Under the pieces are notes generated by a model, which ran no database searches, was not told the DNA's origin, and was given only the letters and a program-made list of their open reading frames with translations. A stretch of DNA of 64,000 nt from positions 10,175,501 to 10,239,500 of the forward strand of contig CM043878.1 in NCBI GenBank assembly GCA_023846275.1, in the 5' to 3' direction. Each line of letters begins with the position of its first letter. Within the stretch, counting starts at the first letter, position 1. The position numbers were made by a program, and so were the translations under genes. Positions 24,901 through 39,600 of the stretch are shown in pieces. This DNA is from Vanilla planifolia (taxonomy: Eukaryota > Streptophyta > Magnoliopsida > Asparagales > Orchidaceae).

Positions 24901-27900
24901 AGTTTTCTACTATACATGGATTAAACTATAGTTTGTTCATTGGGTCATGATCTATACAACATTTTCAGGTCATGGTTCAAGTTTGGTTGCAATTGAATAA
25001 GAACTTTGAAACTTACACATCTCATCTTGTATATGGATTTACCTAAATTGGCCATAACAAACATAGTCCAAATACTATTTTTATGCCTTTGCTCTAGTTT
25101 CATAAAACTCAAGTATCATCTTATTGTTTTGCATCCTTATATTGAAGCATAAAAATAAATTAGTAACTATATCTCTTTGAACAACATATATCACATCAAA
25201 ATGCATGTACATGTTTTCTTTAAGTCGTATTCATTGTTTAAATTTGAGTTGTAAAACTCAAAGTGATGTAATTCACGTAAAAAATGGTAGTTTAACAAAA
25301 TTATTTTCATAATTGATTCTATATACAAAAAGATATGTACATAAAATTTCATAATTTCAACATAGATATTCTACTCCCTATAATTTTTCACAATTAGATA
25401 GAACATTCTAAAAATATTGCATATAAGTAGGGTTATATACACACAAATGCTTATGTATGATATACAAATATTTACATAAAAGGCCACATAACAGGTTCTC
25501 TAATAATGGATAAAACATTAGATTAGAAAAAATAATTTTTTGATCAAATAGCTATATTTCTCTAGAAAAATCCTTGAGAAGGATCTTGGGTGGGGCAATT
25601 AATATCCTTCTTCTTCGCACATGTAAGGCTAATCTTCCCACTCAAATGCTTTCCAAATCTTATATATAAAATTGAGTGCTAAAGTCTTTGCACACATTAC
25701 AAGGTCATTTCAATGAAGAAATTACATGTGCAAGGTAATATTGCATTCAAATGCTTCATAACATTTGTTTAGCTTCATGTTAATTCACTCTTAAGCATGT
25801 GGTACCCCTTCTAAATCCTCTAGGTCTTATTGTACATATCAATTTTTTAAAAGGATTGCATTTTTTTTTTTTGAGTCCAATTGTCTATACGATAAGTGAA
25901 AAGACTGAGTACGAAAATTATGATCCTCATATAGCATTGTGTACAAAACTTATCTAGGAGGGAAATTTCCCTATTTTAGAGGGTTATAATAAAAAAACTC
26001 TAGCCACACAAGGTCAACAAATGTGTGAAAAAACCTAGCACAAGCAAAAAAAAAATTTACTATACACAAAACTAAATCATTAGTAGATAATTCCCCAAGT
26101 CCTTTTTGGATGGAAGTGATCAACAAAGCAAAGTCATCCTAAAGCCAAATCCTAATACCCACCTCAACCCAAACAGTGGCCAACCTACATGGCAAACCAA
26201 GCCGCCAAAAACTCCATGATACAAGTAGCATGAAAAACGATCCGTCTCTTAGTAGCTAAATTGCAAATGCCACTAGTTGCAAATAACAACTCCAAGATTG
26301 AAAACACCTCTCCTAACAGCACATCAAATTGATTATTATCTACTTACAAAGGAGATTTCTCATTATCCAAACTAAATATGAGGGGTTGGTGTGGCATCTC
26401 CTTTATCTTATGTGAATAAAGGAGAGATTATATAGCGCATCTCTTTCACTCTTGTGCTGTGAAAAGAAAATTTAGCTTCTCTATCTTAGGATTTAAGTTA
26501 AAATAGTAGTGAAGCTCTCGAGAGGTACTTAGGCGTGGATGTACACTATTTTGGTGGAACCATTTGAAAACTTATGTATTTTATTTACTTGTAGTTAATA
26601 TTTTATATCTTGTTAATTATTTTAATTTAATAATCACGTCATTAGCAAGTTAAAAATATCATTATGATTCATTAGCTCCTCTCATGTATGCCCACTTGTG
26701 ACAACAAGGTGCACCAAATCTTTCCACAATCAACCTTTTAAGTTCTTCTCAACAAACATTATAAGGCTACTATTTACTTTATAAGACATACATGTTGCTT
26801 AAGGGCCCAATTGCACTCCTTTAATTGGTAATATAGAAGCCTTTTCCCATTTAGAGCTATTTATTTTGAAAGATGATTGTTTAATATTTTTCAGTAAAAG
26901 CTAGATACGTGAATAGTATGTCTGGTTTGTATTTTCATAATATAGCCCTTAACTTCTTAGACTCTAATAAATGGGGCTACTTGCTAATTAACACATTAAA
27001 TTTGTTATAATACTCATTTCATATTAAAGTTTAGATATAATGACTATTAGTATAGCTTATGTAACCATAAAGAAAAATTTAAAACTTTTTTAATATTGAA
27101 ATATACACTATTCTAATCAAACAAGATTACAAAATAAAAGTCATTAGCTGATAGGGTTTTAATCAATCCTTATAGGGTTTTAATCAATCCTTATAAAACT
27201 TTTAACAATACATAAAAAGAGTTTACTTCATTAAAATGATTTTGATTGCATGCCATATTCTTATTTCGAGTATTGCAGGAAAATATGCTAGTTCTTACAA
27301 GATAGTGATTATCAACCTTGATCAAGCAATTGAATGATACAAATCCTTGTCCTTTGCTAAAGAGACCAAGAGAATGTCCCTATGCCTTGCACTACATGAT
27401 TTAAACAATTTGAACAGCATTTATCAAAAATATGAACATGCTTCGAGAATTACTGTGTTATTGAATTCATGACTTAAGCATCCTTCTGAAATTGTAGCCA
27501 AACCCACACAAGGATAAATGGTGCAAAACTCAAGTACTAACACATGACTTGGTCATTGACCATGCTTTTCATATATGCAAACGAATACATTAATGTACTT
27601 AATGTTGTGAAGAATAAGAAAGTATTTTTTCAGAATTTAGCAGTTAATGAATAAAGCCTTTGTTCCCTTTGATTAGGAAGTGTGAAAGATGATATTGTTT
27701 GGTTGAATCGAAGATAAATATTTAGGTAAAGCAAAAGAAGCTATAATATCTGTACTAGAAGGTTTAATGCACATACCTTCCCTGACAGGAGATCAACCTT
27801 TCTTACAGAGGACTGAAATGAGATCAGCAATAGGATTAGCGAAAGGAAATAATAAAAAGAAGGAACAAAAAAAATAGCCAACCATTGGAAGAAAAAAAAT

Positions 27901-30632
27901 ACAGATGAATATAAGCAAGAAATTAATGGAGATTTGCATGAGATAGATTAGCATCAACAACACTTAAGTTTTAGTGGAAATTACTCCTGAATCTTTAGCT
28001 GACACTTTCAGCAACCTAAAATTATGGCTTTAATTGAATAACTTCTTTGTTCCAAGAGACACATCTCTGAATAATATTTGCAAAAACAAGTGGTATTTTT
28101 TGACCGGTTCATTGAATTTTGGGTCTCAATAATTTCAAAATTTTGGTCATTAAAGCAATCATTTTGAATGAAACCAAAAGATAATTTTGGTCATTAAAAC
28201 AATCATTTACAAACCAATCAAGAATAGCTATTGCTAACCCCATAATAGGGTCAGCCATTTGAATCTTAAAATTCCATAAATCTATAAAGTAACAACTACT
28301 TGTTAAGTTCAAAGTAATGTTCCTCCCAAGCATCCATTCTCACGTCAATTTCATACTATTCACATATTGAGACAGACAAAGTACCATAAACTCCCCTGTA
28401 CCTTTTCAGGCATCTACTAATATATTCTTACCACATCCAAACCATTTTAGCTGATTCTCTCCAACATTCATCGAGTTACTGCAACATTATCATGAATGTG
28501 CTTATTTTTTTATCTCATCTTTCTTGTAAAATCAGTCGCTTGCCTTAGCATCTTATTTCAATTAAAGAGTAAATGCACACATATTTAAACTATAAATAAT
28601 AAAAAAAATTATATAAATGGATAAAAAATTACAAGATGGCAGACATGAATTTCCAAGCACAAGAAATCTAGGAGATGAGTCTGGTAAGGCACATCACACC
28701 AGCTTTTTATTGTGCTTTGCAAGAGAGTAAGGCTGCATCTCAGGTCGGTTCATGCTAGCCCAAGCAAGTGGTAAAAGGGGTCCATTCCAGCTTATTTTGG
28801 CTCAACGTCTAAACTCAAGCGATTTTTCTGGCTTCAAACCATTCCAATTTAAATCAATTCAAAACAACCAAAAAATAAGTTCATGCAAAGACCTAAAGCC
28901 AGGGTAGAAACCAAACTATTTAAGAAATTGTCTCTTTCATACAAATGACACTACTCTTTTCTTTATTAATTGCCATTCACATCCCTTAAAATGAGAAGTT
29001 TTGTAACAATAATGAGAGCATCAAACCATTCCCAACTCAAACCCCATGCAATACAATATGCTAACTGAGCACCTTAAAAGGAAGGTAGTTGGATGTGATT
29101 TCACAAGTGTTGAATGCCTTTAGTAATTTTGGAATGATATATTAGTCACATCCAATTTTATGATGAGTATTTTCTCTCCTAGATTCTTTGTCCTAAGGTG
29201 ATTATGAGCCTAATGCCCTTCAAATAATAGATCCCATGTCAAACATGCACACTGGCAAATACTTAACATTGAATTATGAATATCAAATAAGAGTAATCAA
29301 TAAGTCCAACAAAACATTTAATTTGCATGTAAAGCACCAAGTTGGAATTAATCCCTTGACTTTCATTAAGGGAATCATGACAAATCTAACAATAATAGAT
29401 CTCCTCTCAATGCAAACTACTAATCCAATTTTGAGATTGCAAGTGATTTCTCTTTTAGATCCTCTCTCCTAAGTTCATTATGAGCATAGTTCCCTTCAAA
29501 TAATAGATCCCGTCTTCATGGCACTCCTGTAGGAAATTTGATGATGAATTATTGATATCCAGAAAGATTAATGAGTAAATTTAACAATATATTTAATTTT
29601 CATTAAAAGAACCATGTTGGAATTAATCTCTTAACTTCATCAAGGGAATCATGCTAAATCTAATAATAATGTTTTATTAATATAAACTACTAGATTTATT
29701 CTAACTATAAGCTCAATTTAGCAAATCTTCTAAAACATAACTTTATTTACTTCTATTTTAAGGTATAAAAATTCATTTTTCTCATTCTTTTCTTATCCTT
29801 TCTATTTTGATAGATCTAGTTTCAATTTTGATCGATCCCATTTAGTATAATTTAGAGTATTTAAAAATCATTATTTTGTTTTTGAGATATTATTGTCACC
29901 TTCCCTTTTAGAAAAAAATCCACTTTGTAATATAAAACTTGATATAATTTGTCCATCCAACAATAAAAAAAAAACTTTTCTCTCAAAACTATATGTTATT
30001 AGAGCTATAAACATGAAATATGGAGGGATCAATGGCTGCAAAGGCCATCTAGAAGTTCGAAGTCATCTGGATCACATCAGAGTTGTCTACAACTTGTTCA
30101 TCATCAGTGGTCATAACCAATTTGCATTGATCATAGGTAGCAGTGAGCTTCATTTACAGAAAAGGAGATAAATATCTCACTTATGAAGTGACATAGCCAA
30201 AGAAGCAAAAGAAGATCAAGTCATAGATCACGAAAAAAAAACTTAGATATTTTATGGTCAAAATTGAAGAAAATTTTCTTCTTTATAAATTGACAACAAA
30301 GACATAGGAAACTGTGAAGGAAGCATACTCACAATATGTCAATGCTGTCAAACATTGAGTGCATTCCCCATGATCAACATAGAGACCTTACCCTCATTCA
30401 ATACTGCAACACTCTCGTTACCGCTAAAAACAATTGAACATGTTTGAAGAATACAAAAGAAAATACTCAAAAGAGGGCTTGAACTACAAGAAAACTGTTG
30501 AACCAAAATGCCTATATAAATTCTTGATTGATGTAAATAAGAGCTTGAAATGAAGTTCATGGGAGAATCTTGACAACAAATCCAACACCAAGTTTTCAAG
30601 AATCCACGCTAAACTTAGACAAGAATAGAGTA

Positions 30633-30674
<42 letters not shown>

Positions 30675-33600
30675 TAGGGACTCAAAATCTAACAATCAAT
30701 ACTAAAGTTATGGCTCTTACTAGTGGAAACCTACCTCAATCAAACCATTACAAATAGAGGACGAGTTGGCCAAATAATGATCATTGTCACAGCATTGGAA
30801 TAAGTGTTGGAATTTGCACACTAAACTAAAGGGTTGGAAGCCAACAAATTAAAGAAAAAGTAGAGGAAACATGATCAATCTAAAAGAAAAATTCAACTTT
30901 AAAACATTCCTCTTCAACAAAGAGCAACTAGAATTACCTCAAAAAGTTTTTAGCAACCACAAGGCAACCCTCCATAATCATTGCAACAAGAACCATGGTT
31001 CATAACATTACTCATTTCCTCAACATTAAAAGAAGTAACTCACATATGTTGATTGTAGATTTAGAAGTTTCACACCATATGACCAAAAACTTGAAACTCT
31101 TTATTAAAATTAGTCCTTACAAAATAAGATGGATTGTCTGAATTTTCAAATGAGGCATCTTAATTTTGAACAACTTTTGAAAAATTTTCCCTTCGTTCAA
31201 GAACAAAGTTTTTACATATTTCAACGTGAGGTGTGTGAACACTCTAAGCATTCTTAAGGATTATTTCAAAATCAAGTATATGAACTTTCTAACCCATTTG
31301 TCATGTTTCACAATGACGTGTGAGGACCTTCTTATACAAAATATCTCGAGGTCCAAATGGTTTATGTCTTTCACTAATGACTAAGCGAGATTAACATGCA
31401 TAATTTAATATAAAGCATGTCAACACTCAGGGCACATTTGAAGTTCATTTCAAAATCAAGTACATGAAATTCTAACCCATTTGGCATATTTCAAAGTGAT
31501 GTTTAGGAACATTCTTGCATTAAAAATAACCCAAGGTCTAGGTGGTTTGGGTAATGATGACACCAACATTAATATGGGTGCTACTTTTAAAAGAGAAAGT
31601 CAAGGTTGGTCACGTCTTCAAGAACTTCAATATTATGATTCAAACCAACTTCGATGAAAAAGTTTAAACTTTGAGGATGGACAATGCCAAAGAATATTTC
31701 ATATTTATGCTTATGATTACATTCAACAAAATGGGATTATTGAACAAAATAATAGGCAACTTCATGAAGTTGTTAAGTTCCTCATGTTCACAATCAATGT
31801 TCAGGAGAGCTGCTATTCTCATAATCACCAAACGATTAATTCAACACATTCTCAATTCCTAAACTTAGCTCTACTCCAAACACTCCTAAAAATTCATTCT
31901 TATCCACAACTTATATCCACTATCATAATTAAAGTGTTCAACTATTCTGTTTTCTAACTATCTTCACCAAAATCATGACAAATTAAACCCTTGAGCATTC
32001 AAATGCATATTTTTGGGTTATTCTTCACATCACATACGGTAGAAGTGTTTCTCCCTTTTTATAAGAAAATATAATCACTCAATGAATGTCACTTTATTTA
32101 AAAATTAACTCTATTATCTCAACAATGTCATTTATGGGAAGAGTGATTTTCAATCCATGAAATACTAGTCATGGATTATAGAGAATATCTCCAATCACAA
32201 GTCTTTACCTCACAAATCTAAAGACATTGAAATTTCCATAATAGTTCATCTTGTCATTGACCCTAAAAATTCAAAATATTTCCTCCAATCCTCCAGTGTC
32301 TAGCCATATTAAAGATTAATTACTAGTAAACATAGAGTTTCATATTTATTTAAAAATAATGAAATCTCAAAATTAGGGAAATCAACAATCATACATAAGC
32401 CTGTTAGAGAGTCCAACCTATATATAATAAAAAAGATAATAACAATAATTTTGAAGATATTTTCAATGAAACACTTGAGAGTGATATACATAAAGGCTCT
32501 ACTTAAAGTTCTCTTCATAATCACATCTTCATTACCCATTTAGATATCAATTTAGCTTTCAAAGATCTTTTATAGAAGACAATAGCTTTTGATGAAACAA
32601 ATGCTTTGGAGAAGAACCATACTAAGAAGTCATAGATCTACTTTCATAGAAGAATTTAATCATATTCAAATGAATTTTCAATATCAAATATAATAAATAT
32701 ATAAGTATTGAGAATTATAAAATTCATCTTACAAAAAAAAGGGGTTTCACTTGAGACTAAGGGATTAATTAACAAGAAAATTTGTTCCTATGGCTAAGCT
32801 TAGTGGTATTCAAGTTCTTATATTTTTAGCAATAAACATGGATTGGAAACTATTTTGTTTTGATGTGAAATTTGCATTCTTACATGGAGACTTGGAAGAA
32901 GTGTATATAAAGATTCCTCTTAGTTTCAATATACAAGCTACTAAAAATTAAGTGTAAAGTTAAAAAAATAAAATCATTTCATGGCCTTAAGCAATAAACT
33001 TGATATAAGAGGTTCATAAAAATGGTAAAATATTACAATTACACCAAAGAAAAAACGAATCATAAAATATTTGTAAAAAAACATCTTAAGGATAAAACAT
33101 CTATCGTAATTATATATGTTTGATAATATAATTATCACAGATGACTTAATAGAGAAAATGATGGGTCTTAAGAAAACTATTGTCAAAGAGTTCAAAATCA
33201 AAGGTTTAGAAAATTTTTACTATTTCTTAGGGATAGAGACAAGATCTAATAAAGGAATATCTATGACTCTAAAAATGTTTTGGGTCTATTGAAAGAGTGT
33301 GGAAAGCTAGAATATGAGCCTAGAGACACCGTTATGGAGGTTGCAAATAAGTTTGGAAAGTAAAAAAAGGGAATTCTATTGACAAAGTCTAATTGGAAGA
33401 CTCATATTTATTTCTCACACTAGACCAAATATCAGTCTTTCAATGAGTGTTTTAAGCTAATTTATGAATGGTCAAAGATAAAAATATATGAGCAACCTAA
33501 AAAAGCTTGGCTCTAACTCAAAGAATTCTTTGGAAAATGTTCAAACCAGTGGTGGAAATCTATAATGATTCAAACTGGATTGGTATAATCATTTATCGAT

Positions 33601-36600
33601 GATCTACATCAAGATATTGCTCTATATATGGGATATCATTGTCAATTAAGAAGCCAAAAACAATCTATCATCTCCATTAGTGGAGAAGCCAAATTTTAAG
33701 CTATGGCCCATGGAAGTTTCAAAAAAGTGTAGATGAAAAGAAATCTTTAAGACTTTGGGATCAAAATCGAAAGCCCTATCATATTTTTTTGTGACAATCA
33801 ATCTGCTATTAGAATTTCAAAATAACCAATATACCATAATAAGATCATGCATGTAAAATGTGATCAATATTTCATCAAAGAAAAATGAAAGCGAATGCTG
33901 CCAAGCTTGTTTAGATGCTAATAAGATCAAAAGTTAACAAACATTTTAATTGATGCACTGCCACAAAAATACTTTTAAGATCAAAGTTCAATAAACGATA
34001 TCTTCAACTCAACTTAATTGAGAGTGTAGATGTATTCTAGTTGTAAATTTATCTATGGGCTTATTCCAACAAATCCTCTAAAATCCTTCATTTATTTTAA
34101 TTCCAAGGGTCATGAATCAATATCTTTTGTTTCCTATTTCGTTCCTATTTATATTGAAAGTGATTTGGTTCCCATAGGAATTAATTCATTTGGTGTAATT
34201 AAGAGCATTCAAAGGCCAACATTTGCTTCTATTTTGGACATCATGTAGTCAACTTTTCCATTAGAGGATTGCATGTTGTACTGTAAAATTTAACGTAATC
34301 TATCTAAGAGTTAAAAAAAATATTACTTTCTACTAAAATCTACAAACTAAAGACCTACTTTGTTTAAGGCTATGTAGTAATGCTGCAGATCAGTTTTGCT
34401 TTAACTCAGGCCTTGCAGTGATCAATTGCCTACTTGAAAAAAGCTCATGAGATTTTTAGGGATGTCTCATATGGGCTGTAAACCATGAACAAGCTACATG
34501 ATTGCTGTGGTCAGATTTCTTAATAATAAGTAGTAACAAGTGCAGAAATTGAAAACATTTTCACCATAGAAAATGAAACTTATTTTCAATGTCAAAAATT
34601 CCTAATTCTATGGCATAATATTATAGATGGCCCAATTACTCAAAATAACTTATAAATAGTCTATACTCTAGCAAATTGGTTTTAGTTTCTTTCCTTGGGT
34701 TGGATAATGTGAATGAAATGAATAGAGCAAAACTTTCATAATAGAAGGCACAAAAAACAAGAAACAGACAACTGGTAAAATCCATGCCCATGTTTTAACA
34801 ATTTTAAATGTCCTAAAGGGAAAAACAAATTGAAATTAAAAGGCTGTTATACTAGAACCTTCCTCAAGGAAAATACTCAAGAGCTCAATCAAATATTAAT
34901 AGCACATTGCGAAGCTGAAGAGCTAAATCCTCAAAGCTGCAAGATTGTTTAATGCTTTACCCTTCCATAAAGACCAGTGGACTCAAACAATGTGTCATTT
35001 CCTCCATATAACAACCCCTGGTGAGATGTAAACAAAAGTAGGTTACATAATGCATTTAAAAATGGTAACTTAAAACCATAATTCAACTAAGCAAACAAGC
35101 TAATAGCCACTGCATGTAAGGTTGCATGAAAAAGATGAAATCTGGTCAAATCTCTAGTTCAAATTCATAGATGTTGAAGAATGCAAAGATGATGTTAACA
35201 AAAAAAAAAGGGTCAACTTCACTATGGCAAGCCACGAAAAGTTAGAAAAACTCAAACTTGTTAAATATGGATGAATGAGTTCAACACCAGTTTCTTCACA
35301 TAAAAAGATCAAGACACCATGTGACACTACTAAATAACTATTCTAGTAAAGTTAGGATCTACTTCAAACTATGTAAATTAGTATGTGTGTGTGTGTATGA
35401 CAATATGTGAATTGATGAGATCATCGGTAGTTTTTGATTGTTTATATGCAATATTAGATATGAGATATGTGATTGGCTATTCATATCAATAAGCTCACAG
35501 AGTGATGAATCCATTGATTAAGGTTGATTGAGGTTTTCCGACAAAATCAAGGCAACCATGTTATACTAGCGTAAGTCTTACTATGAGTGTATGGAGAGGA
35601 TGATAAATATGTAAATGAATGGGCATATGATATATGTTGATTGATACATATTTTAACATGTATGAGCTTTTCTAATGTGATAGCATGATTATATTTCTTA
35701 CTTTACTCAAATGCATTGTATCATTCAGTGTTATCGATGCCATAGATGTAGCATGTCACTGTCACTTGTAATCTCATTTTGTTGGATTAAATTAGTGATG
35801 TGACACATCATATTATTCATGATTTTCTTGAATATCATATGAAGAATTATATTAATATTCATGAATGAGAATCATGGCTATAGATAATATATCATTATAC
35901 TCATGCTTTTTATCATACATATCCTAATTTTTATCATTCTTACTGATTTTCTTTATAAACTCACCCATTGTAATTTTAGATTTTTCAAATCCAAATATGA
36001 AGATAGGAGTTTTTTATCACAAAAGCATCATCATCAATAATTCATTATGGAAAGAGTATTAAACGTTCAAGTTTTCCTTTCAATAGTATTTAAATGAAGT
36101 TGAACATTGGAATTATAATATTTTGAATTTTAGTATTATTGCTTTGGATTTCAATTGGAATAAAATAAGTCATCCTTTTAATATCTTCTATGCATATTTA
36201 TATTGTTAATTTTATTATTGAGCAAAGCTTAATAACCATAAACTTTAAGTCTTGTATAATAAAGATTAGGACACACTGCCTCATGCATCGTTTAATTGGA
36301 GTGAACTATCTTCTAAACCCAAGGTGTGACATAGTCAAACTTGCCACTATTCAACATTTGTTGTCACAAAAGATCTACACTAACATAACTTGATCTAAAT
36401 TCTGTTTTTCTTCATTGTGATATTGAGAACATTATTCAATAAAAAGTGCTCCAAGACATTGAAAATAAGCACCTTGTATCTTGACTAAAAAAATCTTATG
36501 TGACATGAAACAAGCTCTAAGATAGTGGTAGACATGATTTGACATGTTAATGTGTAGCTATAAGTAAACAAGATTTGGTACAAACAACCACTATTCTTAT

Positions 36601-39600
36601 AATAAATGTGATGGTTTTTACATAATCTTACTACTTTATATGAATAACTTACTAATTACAAGATCAAGCATGCATAAAATTCATGAATTGAAGGTACATT
36701 TATCAAATGAATTTGAAATGAAGAATTTAAATATTTTTAGTCAAATTCTTGGAATAAAAATCTTAGGACACAAATTTAAGGAAACTTTGAGGTTATCATA
36801 ACAAAACCACATTCATACAATACTTAATAGATTTAAAGTGTCCATTGCTACATCTAAGGATACTCCACCTCGAAATCATTCCAAATTGAGCAAAGAATAG
36901 CCACCCAATACTCAAAAGTGAGAGAACATGACCAGTATTTGTTTGCAATGATGACATAGTTTGTAAAAGGTTGAACATTGTCTATATAGTTGGGGTCATA
37001 AGTTGTTTTTTAAATAACTTTGAACTAAAGCAGTAAGAATCTATGCTATGTTTGCTATGCATTCTTCAAGGAACAACAAACACGACATAATGCATCAAGA
37101 GAAATGACATAATACTACGAGGGTATGTGTATACCAAGTTGAGATGATGGTAATAGGAAGTGTGTTCAAGATACTTCACCATTGGTACGACCTAATGCTG
37201 AAAATATCATATAAGTGGATACGACAAAAAAGGCTAAGCAAAATTATACAATATATGGGGGATTCGGAGAATAGACCCAAAACAAAATTCCTTCATCATC
37301 TCAAGACCATTCAAATTAGATTATTATTCTTTAATTGTCAATGAGCTTTGGCTATAATATAAATATCACTTTGTTGGGCAAGCTTCCAAAACTAACATTC
37401 TCAAAGATGATATGCATATTCCTTAATTTGATATTTTTTAAATCACACAAGCCTTTCATTTGTGTTATTATCTTTGAAGTATCTACCAGTGCATTAAGCA
37501 CATTATTTGGCATGCTTACAACCAATCTATCAATTTATCACATCCTTTATATTGTATTATTTTTCACAAGACAAAATATTTTATTATAATATATTTTTTA
37601 AAATTTAAATGATTTTAATGCCTTTATATATTTTACATATAATAATTTTTATTACTATTGTTAATAAAAAATCATTTTTTTAACATATGATAGATCAATT
37701 TGATGTGCCTCAAGGCATACATTTCTATAAGTCAAAAATTCAACAACAAGAAACAACTTTTGAGCTCAATTTTTCTCTTTTCTAAATTTAACCTTTTTTA
37801 AAAAGAGAAAATTCAAATAAATTGTATAACTTTTTTTATTTATTTTTAATAGATATCTAAAAAATATTAACTTAGTTGATCTAACAAAATTTTTTTAAAC
37901 CATTGGGACAATGCAAGTTTTGTAATTCAAAATTTGTTTGTCTATTTACAGACCATTTTTAATATATTTTTTTAAAAATACTTTTTATTTCTTCTTAGAA
38001 TTATCCTTTTTATTATTTTTTTTAACTATTATTTATTTATTATCTTTATATTTTTGAAACAAAAGGCACAAAATTTACACTAAAAAATAAACTATATGTC
38101 ATGAATTCAAAAGTGTGTAAAACTCTCAACCATAAAAGTAGTATATATTGTTACTCTCAAACGCTAGCAAAGAGATGGCATGAGTTCAAACTCATCTTAA
38201 ATAATTCTAGACTAAGCATTACAACTACACCTTATTTAGCGAAAGTCTTATTGTTATTCATCTCATATGGAATTTTGCACATCACTTAAGGATAAAACAT
38301 GTTTAATTAAAGTATCATCACATTAAGTCATTGATAAACAATGGTTAGCTACATTAAAGACAATATTAGGCAAGTTAAACAAGATTTGTACTATCAACAA
38401 ACTGAGATTTTGTTCTATCTTAATTGGCCTTAATAGCAGATGACAAGAAAACAAATTGTGCTCTAGAAATTGAAAATTTTGAAAAAGAGATTACTTCATG
38501 TCTATCATCAAACACAACTATCCAAAACATGATTAATCTCTAAGTAGAAACCATAGAGAAATGGATTCTAATTGAGATTATTGAAGACTCATATGGACTA
38601 TACTAGGTCATTTAGTCACATAACAATTTTTTGTGGCAACAAGATCAAGCTCGTTTCAAAAATGATTACGATTAAAATAAAGTCTAAAAGATTATAGCAC
38701 TCTCCCAACTCATATCATGGGAATTTAGTTAACAAAATTTAAGCACAAGTGAGGAAGACATGCATGTGAAGTTGTCAAAATGCTAAAAACTTTGTCAATG
38801 AGATTTACTATAATGATAGGTTGCCCCACATAACTTTATATGAAGGAAGCTATGATGTTAGCTTGATGATAGAAAGATTAATTGAAAATCAAATCGATCT
38901 TCCTCAGACCAAATTTGAATCCAAATGATATAAACCAAGTATAAGTCAGCACAACGCGATATTAGATTCACTTTCATAAGTCAATTATGAGACAAGTTAT
39001 ATCAAATCAAATCATTAACAACCTTACAATCAAATAAATTGTGAAACCTAAAATTATCCACCTCATAAAACCCTAGTTCCCTTATGCATGCCATCAAAGA
39101 CCTTGAGTGTGAAAGTTAATCATTGGTCAGAAAGAACATTCTAAAAGCTTGTAAGAGAATACAATCTTTGTAATTTCTTTGAATATTAGTACTTCATAAT
39201 ACAACTATGTTTTGTCTGGGACTTAGCTTAAATTGTTTCAATAGTAAGAGATGAAAGTTTGTTCATGAGTAATCAATTACCATGATATGCATGCGATTAT
39301 CTTAAAGATTTCGTTATCATTGTACCCCCAACAAATAACTCATTTATCTTCACAACCTATAATTTTAAAATATAACCATATGACATAAATTATTTAATCT
39401 TTTTTTAACTACCTTTTAAACAATAAAAAGCAAGTGATGTTAAAATATGTCATCTATGTGAGCATATACTAATAAATATATTCACATTTGTGCAATTAGA
39501 AAATCTTATATCATATTTATTATAGTATGTTCTTAGCAAATTTTACATTCACCAACAACATCTACTAGAAGTAGCTATCAAGTGGGTCAAAGTCAGACAA

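Larger units (their letters stand above)
22530..27776 (-). other. Cyclotransferase intron 3, about 5.2 kb
   Basis: The intron is phase 0 between ...LLSGK and VKLSYK. It contains an LTR-like segment on the plus strand near 26380-26640 and a 21-bp tandem repeat at 27151-27192. The rest is AT-rich sequence in which I recognise nothing. Confidence 0.7.
27813..34960 (-). other. Cyclotransferase intron 2, about 7.1 kb, holding a Copia relic
   Basis: The intron lies between ...STGLYGR and SSVRKV, phase 0. It contains the 29.17-29.70 kb tandem duplication, an almost complete but dead Copia element (about 29690-34315), and an (AT)n tract. 27813-29170 and 34315-34960 show no recognisable element. Confidence 0.75.

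Noticed and set aside
38340..38930. Possible gag region of a further retrotransposon
   Set aside because: A few suggestive phrases appear in translation, but they are not specific enough to assign a family.
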